36,138 nucleotides of DNA from a virus. A program made the translations under genes and the position numbers. Within the stretch, counting starts at the first letter, position 1. Each line of letters starts with the position of its first letter. Under the pieces are notes generated by a model. It did not search any database. It was not told the origin of the DNA and saw nothing but the letters and a program-made list of their open reading frames with translations. The stretch covers positions 1 to 36,138 of the IMG/VR virus record IMGVR_UViG_3300031951_000589, one strand, 5' to 3'. Below, in pieces: positions 22,290 to 29,072 of the stretch.

Positions 22290-23783
22290 ATGAAAGTAAC
22301 GATTAAAAATCCTAGTAAGGCTTATATTGATGCCGACCCGGTAGTTCTGGAAGGTATGAAGAAGGAATTTTCATATCGTAAAACTTCAGTTCAAATCCTA
22401 CTTCAGAAGCACGAGCATAAGCATTGGCTTAAAAATAGCGACCCTGATAGATGGGAGTATGAAAAAGCAGAGCTTCTAAGAGACCTTGATAAGAATCTAC
22501 TGTTTCAAGACAAGGGAGGCTACTGGGTTAGACCCGGACTATTGAGCTACCTTCCTTTTTCATTTACCTTAATAAACGAAATATCGTATCCTAAATTTAA
22601 ACCCATTCCTTGGGCAAAAATGCCAGAATTTGAACCCTATCCTTACCAATCATTGTCTATGGATAAAATGATGGAGGCTAGACACGCTTGTATCAGCCTA
22701 CCTACAGGATGTGGTAAATCCTTTATTACGCAGCTTATGGCTCGAAATACAGGCTTAGATACGGTTGTAGTAACTCCTAGTGAATCTATCTTTAATGAAC
22801 TTCTAAAAGGGTTTACTGAGCTTTTAGGTAAGAAATACGTAGGTGGATATGGCGATGGTAAGAAAGACCTAACTAAGAAAATAACAATCGCTATCAGTAA
22901 GTCACTAGCTAATCTTAAAGAAGGAACTCCAGCGTTTGATTTCTTTGCTTCTAAGCAGATGATGATTGTGGATGAATCCCATACCTTTGCTGCTGAAACT
23001 CTTGAGGAAGTCTGCCACGGTGTTCTAGCTGATATTCCTTACAGATTCTTCCTATCCGCTACCCAGACTCGTGGAGACGGTACTGAAAAGCTTTTGAACT
23101 CAATTATTGGTCCATGCGTATATGAGATGTCAATTGATGAAGCCATCTCTCAAGGCTACCTATGTCCACTTAATTTTACCATACTACAGACTTTTACACC
23201 GTCTAGTCTAATTAAGAAAGATTCTATTGAAAATAAGAGAGAGCATTTGCTCTACAATAAAGAAGTAGCTAAAACCGCTGCCTTAATTGCTAACTCCAAG
23301 TGGGAAAACAAACAAGAGTCTACTCTTATTCTAGTCGAAGAACTTCGTCAAATAAAACTTATTATAGACCTACTTAAGGTCCCGTATGGATATGTTCACT
23401 CAGGCTCAAAGAAAGACGCTGCCGTTTGGGGTCTAGAGCAAGTTGATTCGCAAGAACAGGTTGATAGGTTCAATAAGGGTGAAATCAGAGTCCTAATTGG
23501 AACTAGAGCTATTGCTACTGGAACTAACTTATACCCGACCCATAACACAATAAACTGCGTTGGTGGTAGTTCCGAGATTATTACCAAACAAGGTACTATG
23601 GGAAGGTCTACTAGAAAGCTAGAGATAAGTAAGTACAAGCATCTCCATAAGCCCAAGCCAGCTACTATGATTTATGATTTTGATATAACTAATAATCCTA
23701 AACTCAAGGCTCAGCTAAAGAAGCGAATTGAATGGTATAAAGAGGCAAACGGTACGATAGATACCTTTAATCTTATGGTATAA
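22290..23783 (+). CDS. UvsW-like SF2 helicase
   Basis: 497 residues. An N-terminal extension (~1-110) precedes the helicase core: EPYPYQSLSM (motif Q-like), PTGCGKS (138-144, Walker A), DESH (228-231, motif II), SATQTR (256-261, motif III), and in the second RecA-like lobe GTRAIATGTNL (motif V) and QGTMGRSTRK (motif VI). In T4, UvsW unwinds branched DNA and R-loops and shuts off early origins. The gene heads the unit that carries the sigma-like factor and the gp47-type nuclease. Its last residues, Leu-Met-Val, and the TAA stop are part of the promoter element for the following gene. Confidence 0.85.
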   Translation: MKVTIKNPSKAYIDADPVVLEGMKKEFSYRKTSVQILLQKHEHKHWLKNSDPDRWEYEKAELLRDLDKNLLFQDKGGYWVRPGLLSYLPFSFTLINEISYPKFKPIPWAKMPEFEPYPYQSLSMDKMMEARHACISLPTGCGKSFITQLMARNTGLDTVVVTPSESIFNELLKGFTELLGKKYVGGYGDGKKDLTKKITIAISKSLANLKEGTPAFDFFASKQMMIVDESHTFAAETLEEVCHGVLADIPYRFFLSATQTRGDGTEKLLNSIIGPCVYEMSIDEAISQGYLCPLNFTILQTFTPSSLIKKDSIENKREHLLYNKEVAKTAALIANSKWENKQESTLILVEELRQIKLIIDLLKVPYGYVHSGSKKDAAVWGLEQVDSQEQVDRFNKGEIRVLIGTRAIATGTNLYPTHNTINCVGGSSEIITKQGTMGRSTRKLEISKYKHLHKPKPATMIYDFDITNNPKLKAQLKKRIEWYKEANGTIDTFNLMV

Positions 23784-23785
23784 TA
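23776..23785 (+). promoter_or_regulatory. TGGTATAATA element overlapping the helicase stop, leaderless type
   Basis: Perfect copy preceded by CTTA. The TAA stop of the helicase (23781-23783) lies within TATAAT. The hexamer ends five bases (ATATC) before ATG 23790 of the sigma-like gene, so the gene for the candidate reader of the element is itself preceded by it. Confidence 0.65.
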
Positions 23786-23789
23786 TATC

Positions 23790-24827
23790 ATGGTTAATAA
23801 AAAAAGATTTACGGACAGAGAATTTCAAAAACTAGCTGCCCGTATTAACAAAACATTAATTGCAAACGAAGGTGTTGGCGGAGACCAGAAGAAACAAGTC
23901 GAAGCTGTAATGGACCTTGAGCGCTATTTTTTCAATGCTATCAAGCGTTATGCCAAGGCTGTTCAAGTCTATGCTTTATTTATTAGACATATTAATCACG
24001 AATTAGGTAATATATTAAACGCCAAACCCTTCTTTAGAGAAAGCCCTGCCGTTTTTAATAAATCCATATCTCCAGCCTTAAGAAGCAACAATCCTCGTAA
24101 ACTACTAGAATTTCACGGCAATTACAACTTAATTCATTTTATAGTTAATAATTGGGGTGGACCTCTACCCGACCACGTTCAATCTATATATGACAGATTC
24201 TTAAAAGCCAGAAGCCTCCTTATCGAAAACAATCTTCCCTTAGCCATCAATCGTGCTAAAATCTTTTACCGCAGTACTCCAGAAAGCCACCTTTTATTAA
24301 TCGACTTCATTGATATATGTATCCAAGGTTTAATTACTGGTATCGATAAATACGTTGGTGAATATACAACGGTTTGGCGTTCGGTCTGTATTGGTCGAAT
24401 GGTTGGTTTTATGATTGAGGAATATTCTAAGACCTTGATTAGGATGTATCCTACAGACAAGAAAATTCTTTACAGAATCAATTCCCTAAGGCATACTCTA
24501 AAGACAGAGGATATTAAAATCCTTACTAAAGCTCTTAATGAGAGCTTTCTTCAAGATGAAAAAGAAGGGAAAGCTATTCCTAAACTTCCTATCTTTGAAG
24601 ACTTTGTTGTTGAGATTTTAAATGGAGCCTCTCATCTTAGTGCTGATAGTACAATCGAAGATGTTGATGGTTCGGGTTCTGTGGGTATTTATGATATTAC
24701 AGCTAGTTCAGATGACATAGCTGAAGAGGTCGAAAACAGAAACGCTTGGGGCGGAGTTTTAAATGCTGCTAAACAGCTTAACTTACTAGAAACAAAGATT
24801 ATACGACTTAAGGGAGTAGATATATGA
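23790..24827 (+). CDS. Divergent phage sigma factor (T4 gp55-type late factor candidate)
   Basis: 345 residues. Residues ~145-190 (ENNLPLAINRAKIFYRSTPE, then HLLLIDFIDICIQGLITGID) align by eye with sigma70 regions 2.1-2.2, the core-polymerase-binding helices 'A..Y...DLIQEG..GL..AvdkF'. GEYTTVWRSVCIGRMVGFMI (190-209) matches regions 2.3-2.4, and YSKTLIRMYPTDKKILYRIN (212-231) matches region 3.0. An acidic linker (TIEDVDGSGSVGIYDIT, 288-304) precedes LNAAKQLNLLETKIIRLKGV (324-343), like the first helix of region 4.1, where the protein stops. Region 4.2, the -35-binding helix-turn-helix, is therefore absent. The Trp-Trp pair of region 2.3 is not conserved. Neighbours are the helicase and gp47-type nuclease; in T4, gene 55 also lies near 47 and 46. 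Confidence 0.7.
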   Translation: MVNKKRFTDREFQKLAARINKTLIANEGVGGDQKKQVEAVMDLERYFFNAIKRYAKAVQVYALFIRHINHELGNILNAKPFFRESPAVFNKSISPALRSNNPRKLLEFHGNYNLIHFIVNNWGGPLPDHVQSIYDRFLKARSLLIENNLPLAINRAKIFYRSTPESHLLLIDFIDICIQGLITGIDKYVGEYTTVWRSVCIGRMVGFMIEEYSKTLIRMYPTDKKILYRINSLRHTLKTEDIKILTKALNESFLQDEKEGKAIPKLPIFEDFVVEILNGASHLSADSTIEDVDGSGSVGIYDITASSDDIAEEVENRNAWGGVLNAAKQLNLLETKIIRLKGVDI

Positions 24828-25129
24828 AAAACAAAACACTTAACTTAAAAATTATGACAGAGCCTTATAAGGGTGAAAGAAAGATTGAGTCTTCGGTTAA
24901 ATCTGGGTTTGCTTCCGTTAAGCAGAAGAGTACTATCGTAGCCTTAAAAGTTCTATCTGACGCTTATATTGACGAGGGAAGGACTATTAAGGCTGGCTCC
25001 AAGGTTCATATCAATGAAGAAGTCCTGTATGCTAAATTTACAACTCAGCGCCCTTATGAATCGGCGGCTGTAGAGGGTCCTTTTGTATTTGTTGATTTTA
25101 ACGATGTAATGTTTGTGACGGAGGAATAG
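24824..25129 (+). CDS. Small beta protein, possible GroES-like co-chaperonin
   Basis: 101 residues; ATG overlaps the sigma-like stop by four bases. Predicted all-beta after a basic N-terminus. The segment KIESSVKSGFASV could be a mobile loop, IDEGRTIKAGSKVHI resembles the 'G..i..GD.V' turn of GroES, and FVFVDFNDVMFVTEE resembles the 'v..sDILAiv' C-terminal strand. Length fits GroES/gp31 (about 97-111). The similarity is weak and by eye only. A phage chaperonin at 14000-15769 makes a partner plausible, but it lies far away and among recombination and transcription genes, so it may be something else. Confidence 0.35.
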   Translation: MKNKTLNLKIMTEPYKGERKIESSVKSGFASVKQKSTIVALKVLSDAYIDEGRTIKAGSKVHINEEVLYAKFTTQRPYESAAVEGPFVFVDFNDVMFVTEE

Positions 25130-26100
25130 TGAAAATTCTTAGAGTCGGAGACCCCCACGTTACCGTTTCTAATATGAAAGAGTCTACAGCTCTGATTAGT
25201 TTTGTTATCGATAAGGCTAAAGAGTTTGATGTTGATTGTGTTGAGATTCTTGGTGATTTGTTTGATACTCACTCAGTAATCCGTTCGGAAGTCTTAGACT
25301 TTTGGGATATGGCTTTTAAAATTCTAGAGATGGAAGGAATTTCTACTAGGGTTATGATTGGTAATCATGACCAGATTGGAGATAAAGAACGTGAACAATC
25401 TCTCAATGCTTTAAATGTATTCTGCAATAAATATAAGTTTGTAAACATATTGAACGCTACTCAGGTAATAGACGGTATTATCTACATACCTCACACCAGC
25501 GACCCTGAATTATTCCTTGAGAGAGCTAAGAAGGGCGGCAAGCTACTGATAGCTCACCAGACCTTTATTGGAGCTGAGTACGAATCAGGATTCCCTGCCG
25601 AAGACGGTATAGATATTGATAGCGTTCCTCAGGAAGCTATTATCTCAGGTCACATCCATAAATCACAACAGATTGGTAAAGTATTCTACCCCGGTGCTCC
25701 ACGTTGGCTTAAATCAACTGATGCGGATACTGACAAGGGTATCTGGCTATTTGAGCACAATAAAGAGAATCCTGCTATTTACATTAAAGAATTTATCTCA
25801 ACTAAAGAAGTAGTTACACCTATTGTTAAGATAGTATTTAAAGAAGGCGAAGAAGAGCCTACCCTTCCAGATAATGCTAAGGTAGCTCTGGAGCTTATAG
25901 GTGAGTCGTCTTGGATTGCTAAGATGCGTAAGAAGTACAAGGGCAAGGCTTCAATCAGAGCCGTTCCAAGCGACCGTAAGGCTTCATCGGTAGATAAGAG
26001 CAAGCTCGTAGATATCGAGCAGTTCCTAGCTGGATACGTGAAGCCTAATGATAGTTTTGGCGTACAGGATGTGATTGAGTATATTAGAGGCGTATCATGA
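25129..26100 (+). CDS. SbcD/Mre11-type nuclease (T4 gp47-like)
   Basis: 323 residues, GTG start overlapping the previous TAG by one base, with GGAGG upstream. The calcineurin-like phosphoesterase motifs are in order: GDPH (Asp8, His10), ILGDLFDTHS (Asp43), IGNHDQ (Asn79, His80), IAHQTF and SGHIHKSQ. With the gp46-like ATPase it forms the nuclease complex that resects DNA ends for recombination-dependent replication. T4 gp47 has 339 residues, close to this length. Unlike T4, the partner gene is not next to it but about 3 kb downstream. Confidence 0.92.
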   Translation: MKILRVGDPHVTVSNMKESTALISFVIDKAKEFDVDCVEILGDLFDTHSVIRSEVLDFWDMAFKILEMEGISTRVMIGNHDQIGDKEREQSLNALNVFCNKYKFVNILNATQVIDGIIYIPHTSDPELFLERAKKGGKLLIAHQTFIGAEYESGFPAEDGIDIDSVPQEAIISGHIHKSQQIGKVFYPGAPRWLKSTDADTDKGIWLFEHNKENPAIYIKEFISTKEVVTPIVKIVFKEGEEEPTLPDNAKVALELIGESSWIAKMRKKYKGKASIRAVPSDRKASSVDKSKLVDIEQFLAGYVKPNDSFGVQDVIEYIRGVS

Positions 26101-26423
26101 CTAATAATCAAAATACTATTATTGACGACCATCGTAATATGCTAATGGTATCGAAGAAAATGTCTACATGGCAAACAACTCAGCTTGAGATGTGGGGTTT
26201 TATTGTATTTGACGATATTAAGGCTATTAAGATAAAATACAACTTTGATGATGGCGAAGCCTTTAATGAAGGCTCGGTTGAGTACATCTTTAACTTCAAA
26301 GGCGAAGCGCCAACTGGTTTGATTAAAGATAAAGGATTGGAATCTTTAACTAACTGGACCAAGAGCATATTCTGGGCTAATACTAAAGTAAAATTTAAAA
26401 TAGGTAATAGGGTATGGAAGTAA
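26097..26423 (+). CDS. Unknown protein downstream of gp47-like nuclease
   Basis: 108 residues; its ATG overlaps the nuclease stop in an ATGA junction, so translation is coupled. The sequence mixes helix and strands (TTQLEMWGFIVFDDIKAIKI, EYIFNFKGEA, FWANTKVKFKIGNRVWK) and lacks Cys or catalytic motifs. It is cytoplasmic by sequence. The stop lies ten bases inside the next gene. No family is recognised; operon position suggests a DNA metabolism or packaging accessory role. Confidence 0.55.
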   Translation: MTNNQNTIIDDHRNMLMVSKKMSTWQTTQLEMWGFIVFDDIKAIKIKYNFDDGEAFNEGSVEYIFNFKGEAPTGLIKDKGLESLTNWTKSIFWANTKVKFKIGNRVWK

Positions 26424-27043
26424 CAAAATTCTCAGAAGACTTGTCTGAAGAAGAACAAATCTCTCTACAGAGCTATATATCAAATGGATGCCCCGGTCTA
26501 ACTAAGATCGATGATACTAAGGTATTTAAGTGGTTTGAGCTTTATATGGCTGGAAAGAGCTATTCTGAGATAGCTGCCATAACTAAAGAGAAAAAAGACC
26601 TAATTGTTTATATTGCTCATCGTGGTAAATGGCATGAGAAGCACATGCAATATTACGCAGATATAGCAAATAACCTTACGAATAAGCTGAAGAAAGTAAG
26701 GTTAGAGAGCGCTAATACGGTAGCTACCGCTATTACGGCTTTAGGTAAATACTATGGCGATCAATTCAATAAGTACTTACTAACTAATGACGGGTCTATT
26801 ATTGCCAACATGGATACTAAGACTTTAGCGCAATACTATAAGTCCATAGAAGTTCTAGATAAGATGATGAGTCCTAGCTCAGGTGGAGAGGGCAGTTCAA
26901 ATCCTTCGGTTAATATCAATGTAGGCTCTAGCGCTAAAATAGAACAAAAAGACGATAAGACCGTTGAAATCACTACAGACGAAGCCGCTGGTGATTTAAT
27001 TAAAGCACTGGCTAAATATCAGAGAATCAAAGAAAAAGATTGA
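26414..27043 (+). CDS. Putative terminase small subunit-like DNA-binding protein
   Basis: 209 residues. The N-terminal domain contains FKWFELYMAGKSYSEIAAIT and continues into a short helix ending HRGKWHEKH, the helix-turn-helix 'W..y..G.s..eIA' with a following Trp, as seen in phage small terminase subunits. A helical middle (SANTVATAITALGKYYG) may serve oligomerisation, and a Ser/Gly-rich linker leads to a C-terminal helix (DLIKALAKYQRIKEKD). Small terminase recognises viral DNA and regulates TerL. It lies about 9 kb from terL, which is unusual, so a transcription regulator is a fair alternative. Confidence 0.5.
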   Translation: MEVTKFSEDLSEEEQISLQSYISNGCPGLTKIDDTKVFKWFELYMAGKSYSEIAAITKEKKDLIVYIAHRGKWHEKHMQYYADIANNLTNKLKKVRLESANTVATAITALGKYYGDQFNKYLLTNDGSIIANMDTKTLAQYYKSIEVLDKMMSPSSGGEGSSNPSVNINVGSSAKIEQKDDKTVEITTDEAAGDLIKALAKYQRIKEKD

Positions 27044-27068
27044 CCCTCCATAAAACCCATGATATCCT
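27040..27068 (+). promoter_or_regulatory. Sigma70-like promoter TTGACC-17-TATCCT, possibly leaderless
   Basis: TTGACC (27040-27045) and TATCCT (27063-27068) with a 17-base spacer and TG one base before the hexamer. The hexamer ends six bases before ATG 27075, the same geometry as the leaderless elements but with a near-consensus -35. The -10 itself is a poor match. Confidence 0.4.
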
Positions 27069-27074
27069 ACTATC

Positions 27075-27464
27075 ATGCGGATTATTTTAATAATATTTTT
27101 TATTTACATAAAAGAAGCACAAAGTCAAGTCTCGCCCGGAGGCAATGAAGACCAAGCTATTTCTAGAGAATGGTCTACAATGCAAGCCGTAGCCTACACT
27201 CAAAGAGCTATCCTAGCTCTACCTGAAGTAAAATCTAAAGTCAAAATGTTAGAAAGAAGATTAATTCATTATATACCTTTAGAGAGAGAGTACGTTATAA
27301 CGACAGGCTCGATAGGTATGGCTATTATTAGAGGTAGGGTGGAAACTCGACCTATTAAGAATTTTGAAGTTGATTTCATGGGCGGTCGAGCTAGACCTGA
27401 CGTATTCTATAATTTTAGAGGCGAGGACAAAGGTGCTTACTTTAATATAACATGGGGGTTTTGA
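27075..27464 (+). CDS. Exported small protein, unknown
   Basis: 129 residues. MRIILIIFFIYIKEAQS is a short hydrophobic N-terminus with a plausible signal-peptidase site near AQS-QVS, implying export to the periplasm or attachment to the envelope. The mature part is helical (MQAVAYTQRAILALPEVKSK, then KMLERRLIHYIPL), then beta-rich to the C-terminus (YFNITWGF), with an aromatic last residue as seen in some outer-membrane proteins. No Shine-Dalgarno sequence is visible. Its stop overlaps the next ATG, which also has a signal peptide, so the two are probably a functional pair acting on the host envelope. The family is not recognised. Confidence 0.5.
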   Translation: MRIILIIFFIYIKEAQSQVSPGGNEDQAISREWSTMQAVAYTQRAILALPEVKSKVKMLERRLIHYIPLEREYVITTGSIGMAIIRGRVETRPIKNFEVDFMGGRARPDVFYNFRGEDKGAYFNITWGF

Positions 27465-27739
27465 TGAAATGGTTACTACTGTTAATTAGCTTTAATGCGT
27501 TTGCTTGGAATCCAACCGAAATTAAGATTATGAACTGTAAATACGGTTCAGACAAGGATATTGAATTTACTACGTCTCAAAAAGAGTTCTTTTTCAATCG
27601 AGTCTATAATGATAGGCAGGTTAAGGTATTTGTTAAGGATACAGAAAAACCTTCAGAAATCGAAGATTATATGAGTATTTCTGACTTTAAAGGTCATAAA
27701 ATGACGTATTCTCTAAAATGTACAAAAATGTCTAAATAA
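27464..27739 (+). CDS. Exported small protein with two cysteines, unknown
   Basis: 91 residues from ATG 27464, which overlaps the previous TGA and has a G-rich site in front. A clear signal peptide (MKWLLLLISFNAFA, cleaved before WNP) is followed by about 77 mature residues with exactly two Cys (MNCKYG near the start and LKCTKM near the end), which could form a disulfide in the periplasm. Predicted beta-sandwich-like small domain. The family is not recognised. Position between another exported protein and an exported ClpP-like protease suggests a periplasmic module. Confidence 0.55.
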   Translation: MKWLLLLISFNAFAWNPTEIKIMNCKYGSDKDIEFTTSQKEFFFNRVYNDRQVKVFVKDTEKPSEIEDYMSISDFKGHKMTYSLKCTKMSK

Positions 27740-27742
27740 ACG

Positions 27743-27752
27743 TGGTATAATA
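27743..27752 (+). promoter_or_regulatory. TGGTATAATA element before the exported protease
   Basis: Perfect copy preceded by AACG. The transcript would have a leader of about 35 bases with GGAGG eight bases before ATG 27794, so this copy is not of the leaderless type. Confidence 0.6.
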
Positions 27753-27793
27753 AAATATACCTTTTTGAGGTGTACAACTACGGAGGACAAAGA

Positions 27794-28741
27794 ATGAAGA
27801 TTCTAGTATTGCTGATGGCTCTCTTTACATTCAGTGTAGGAGCTGCCGAGACCGTGACGTTTAATGAAGATAACACAGTTTCCCTTAAGGATGCTGTAAT
27901 GTCTGGAAGCGTCACACAAACAATTAACGAACTTGCTAAGAGAGAAAGTAACAGCGAACCTGTTATTTACTTGGTACTAGATACTCCGGGCGGAAGTGTT
28001 TTCGCTGGACTTAATCTTATCCACTATCTTAAAGGTTACAAAAAACCAGTTAAGACAGTAACTATCTTTGCTGCTTCTATGGGATTCCAGATTGTTAACG
28101 GAAACCCCGGAGAACGTCTTATCGTAGATACAGGTGTTCTAATGTCACACCCTATGTCTGGCGGTATTGGTGGAGAACTAGGCAACGGTCTAAGTCTTGA
28201 TAATCGTAACGGATATATCAAAGAAATCATCGATACTATGGATAAGCAAGCTGTAGCTCGTACTAAAGGTAAAGTAAGTCTTGCTGAATACCAAAAAGCC
28301 TATGATAATGAGCTTTGGACAACTGGTCAAAACGCTGTAGATAAAGGCTATGCAGATGCAGTAACTCAAGCTTCTTGTTCAGATGGACTTTCAGCTTCTG
28401 TTGAAACAATTGACGACCGTGAATTTATTGGCTTTAGTATGATGGGACCTCTTGCTCTTCAGATTAAATATGAAGTTTCAAAATGTCCACTACAAATGTC
28501 TATCCTACGATATCAAGTAGCTATTGTAAACGCTGCTACTGAAGAGCGCTTTGTTCTCAAGAACAGTGGATATGAGATTGCTGAAAAGAAATCTAGTTCT
28601 GAACGAGGAATGTATATCGGTCAGAATAAGTCAGAATCTGCTGAAATTGAAAAAACTATTGAAGCCAGCCTTCGATATAAAACCTTTCAGTTTTATTTAA
28701 AAAGAGATATGAATAGTGTTCGAGGAATTAACTGGTTTTAA
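27794..28741 (+). CDS. Exported ClpP-like serine protease
   Basis: 315 residues from ATG 27794 (GGAGG upstream). A signal peptide (MKILVLLMALFTFSVGA, cut before AET) precedes a ClpP/crotonase-fold peptidase: LVLDTPGGSV (61-69) matches the 'NSPGGSV' strand, Ser95 in FAASMGFQ is the nucleophile, and His119 in LMSHPMSGG is the general base, followed by KAYDNELWTTGQNAVDKGYA as in ClpP. The C-terminal ~110 residues are an extra domain with two Cys (KCPL and ASCSD). Cytoplasmic ClpP-like proteases are known prohead proteases, but the signal peptide places this one in the periplasm, more like NfeD/SppA-type enzymes. It ends at a strong terminator. Confidence 0.8.
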   Translation: MKILVLLMALFTFSVGAAETVTFNEDNTVSLKDAVMSGSVTQTINELAKRESNSEPVIYLVLDTPGGSVFAGLNLIHYLKGYKKPVKTVTIFAASMGFQIVNGNPGERLIVDTGVLMSHPMSGGIGGELGNGLSLDNRNGYIKEIIDTMDKQAVARTKGKVSLAEYQKAYDNELWTTGQNAVDKGYADAVTQASCSDGLSASVETIDDREFIGFSMMGPLALQIKYEVSKCPLQMSILRYQVAIVNAATEERFVLKNSGYEIAEKKSSSERGMYIGQNKSESAEIEKTIEASLRYKTFQFYLKRDMNSVRGINWF

Positions 28742-28755
28742 TTTTTAAAAAAAAG

Positions 28756-28779
28756 AGCCACCTTCGGGTGGCTTTTTTT
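28756..28779 (+). terminator. Intrinsic terminator with TTCG loop
   Basis: Seven-base stem AGCCACC / GGTGGCT with TTCG loop, extended by A/T pairs, followed by T7. A TGGTATAATA element begins nine bases later. Confidence 0.9.
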
Positions 28780-28787
28780 ATGTCTTG

Positions 28788-28797
28788 TGGTATAATA
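28788..28797 (+). promoter_or_regulatory. TGGTATAATA element immediately after a terminator
   Basis: Perfect copy preceded by CTTG. The -35 position falls in the terminator hairpin, as at 13341. A leader of about ten bases with GGAGG precedes ATG 28812. Confidence 0.7.
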
Positions 28798-28811
28798 TTG
28801 ATGGAGGTTCT

Positions 28812-29072
28812 ATGCTTATACATTTTAAATGCAATAATCCTGATTGTCCTAATGAGACAACTAAATTATTTAAATACAGTAAAGACGTATCTTCATGGCT
28901 AGATTGTGGTGAGTGTGGGGTGGGTAAATTAGAACGTCAACTATCAGCTCCATCCACCAAGAGTACTCAGATGATTGATAATGGCGCTCAGGCTCGTCGT
29001 GTAGAGGTCATGAGCGAAGTAGTACTTAAAGAATCTGAACGTCTAGCTAGACAGGAAGAAGAGAATGATTAA
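28812..29072 (+). CDS. FmdB-like zinc-ribbon protein
   Basis: 86 residues from ATG 28812; an in-frame upstream TTG lies within the promoter and is rejected. The first 46 residues form a four-Cys ribbon (FKCNNPDCPNE and LDCGECGVGKLERQLSAPS), matching FmdB-type regulators in Cys spacing and the 'L.R.lSaPs' end. The remainder is a charged helix (VVLKESERLARQEEEND). The small basic/acidic layout suggests a nucleic-acid or protein adaptor. The next gene, the gp46-like ATPase, starts eight bases before its stop, so they are coupled. Confidence 0.6.
   Translation: MLIHFKCNNPDCPNETTKLFKYSKDVSSWLDCGECGVGKLERQLSAPSTKSTQMIDNGAQARRVEVMSEVVLKESERLARQEEEND

Noticed and set aside
25779-26132. 117-codon minus-strand open frame
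   Set aside because: Antisense to the gp47-like nuclease gene, whose motifs and codon pattern account for the region.
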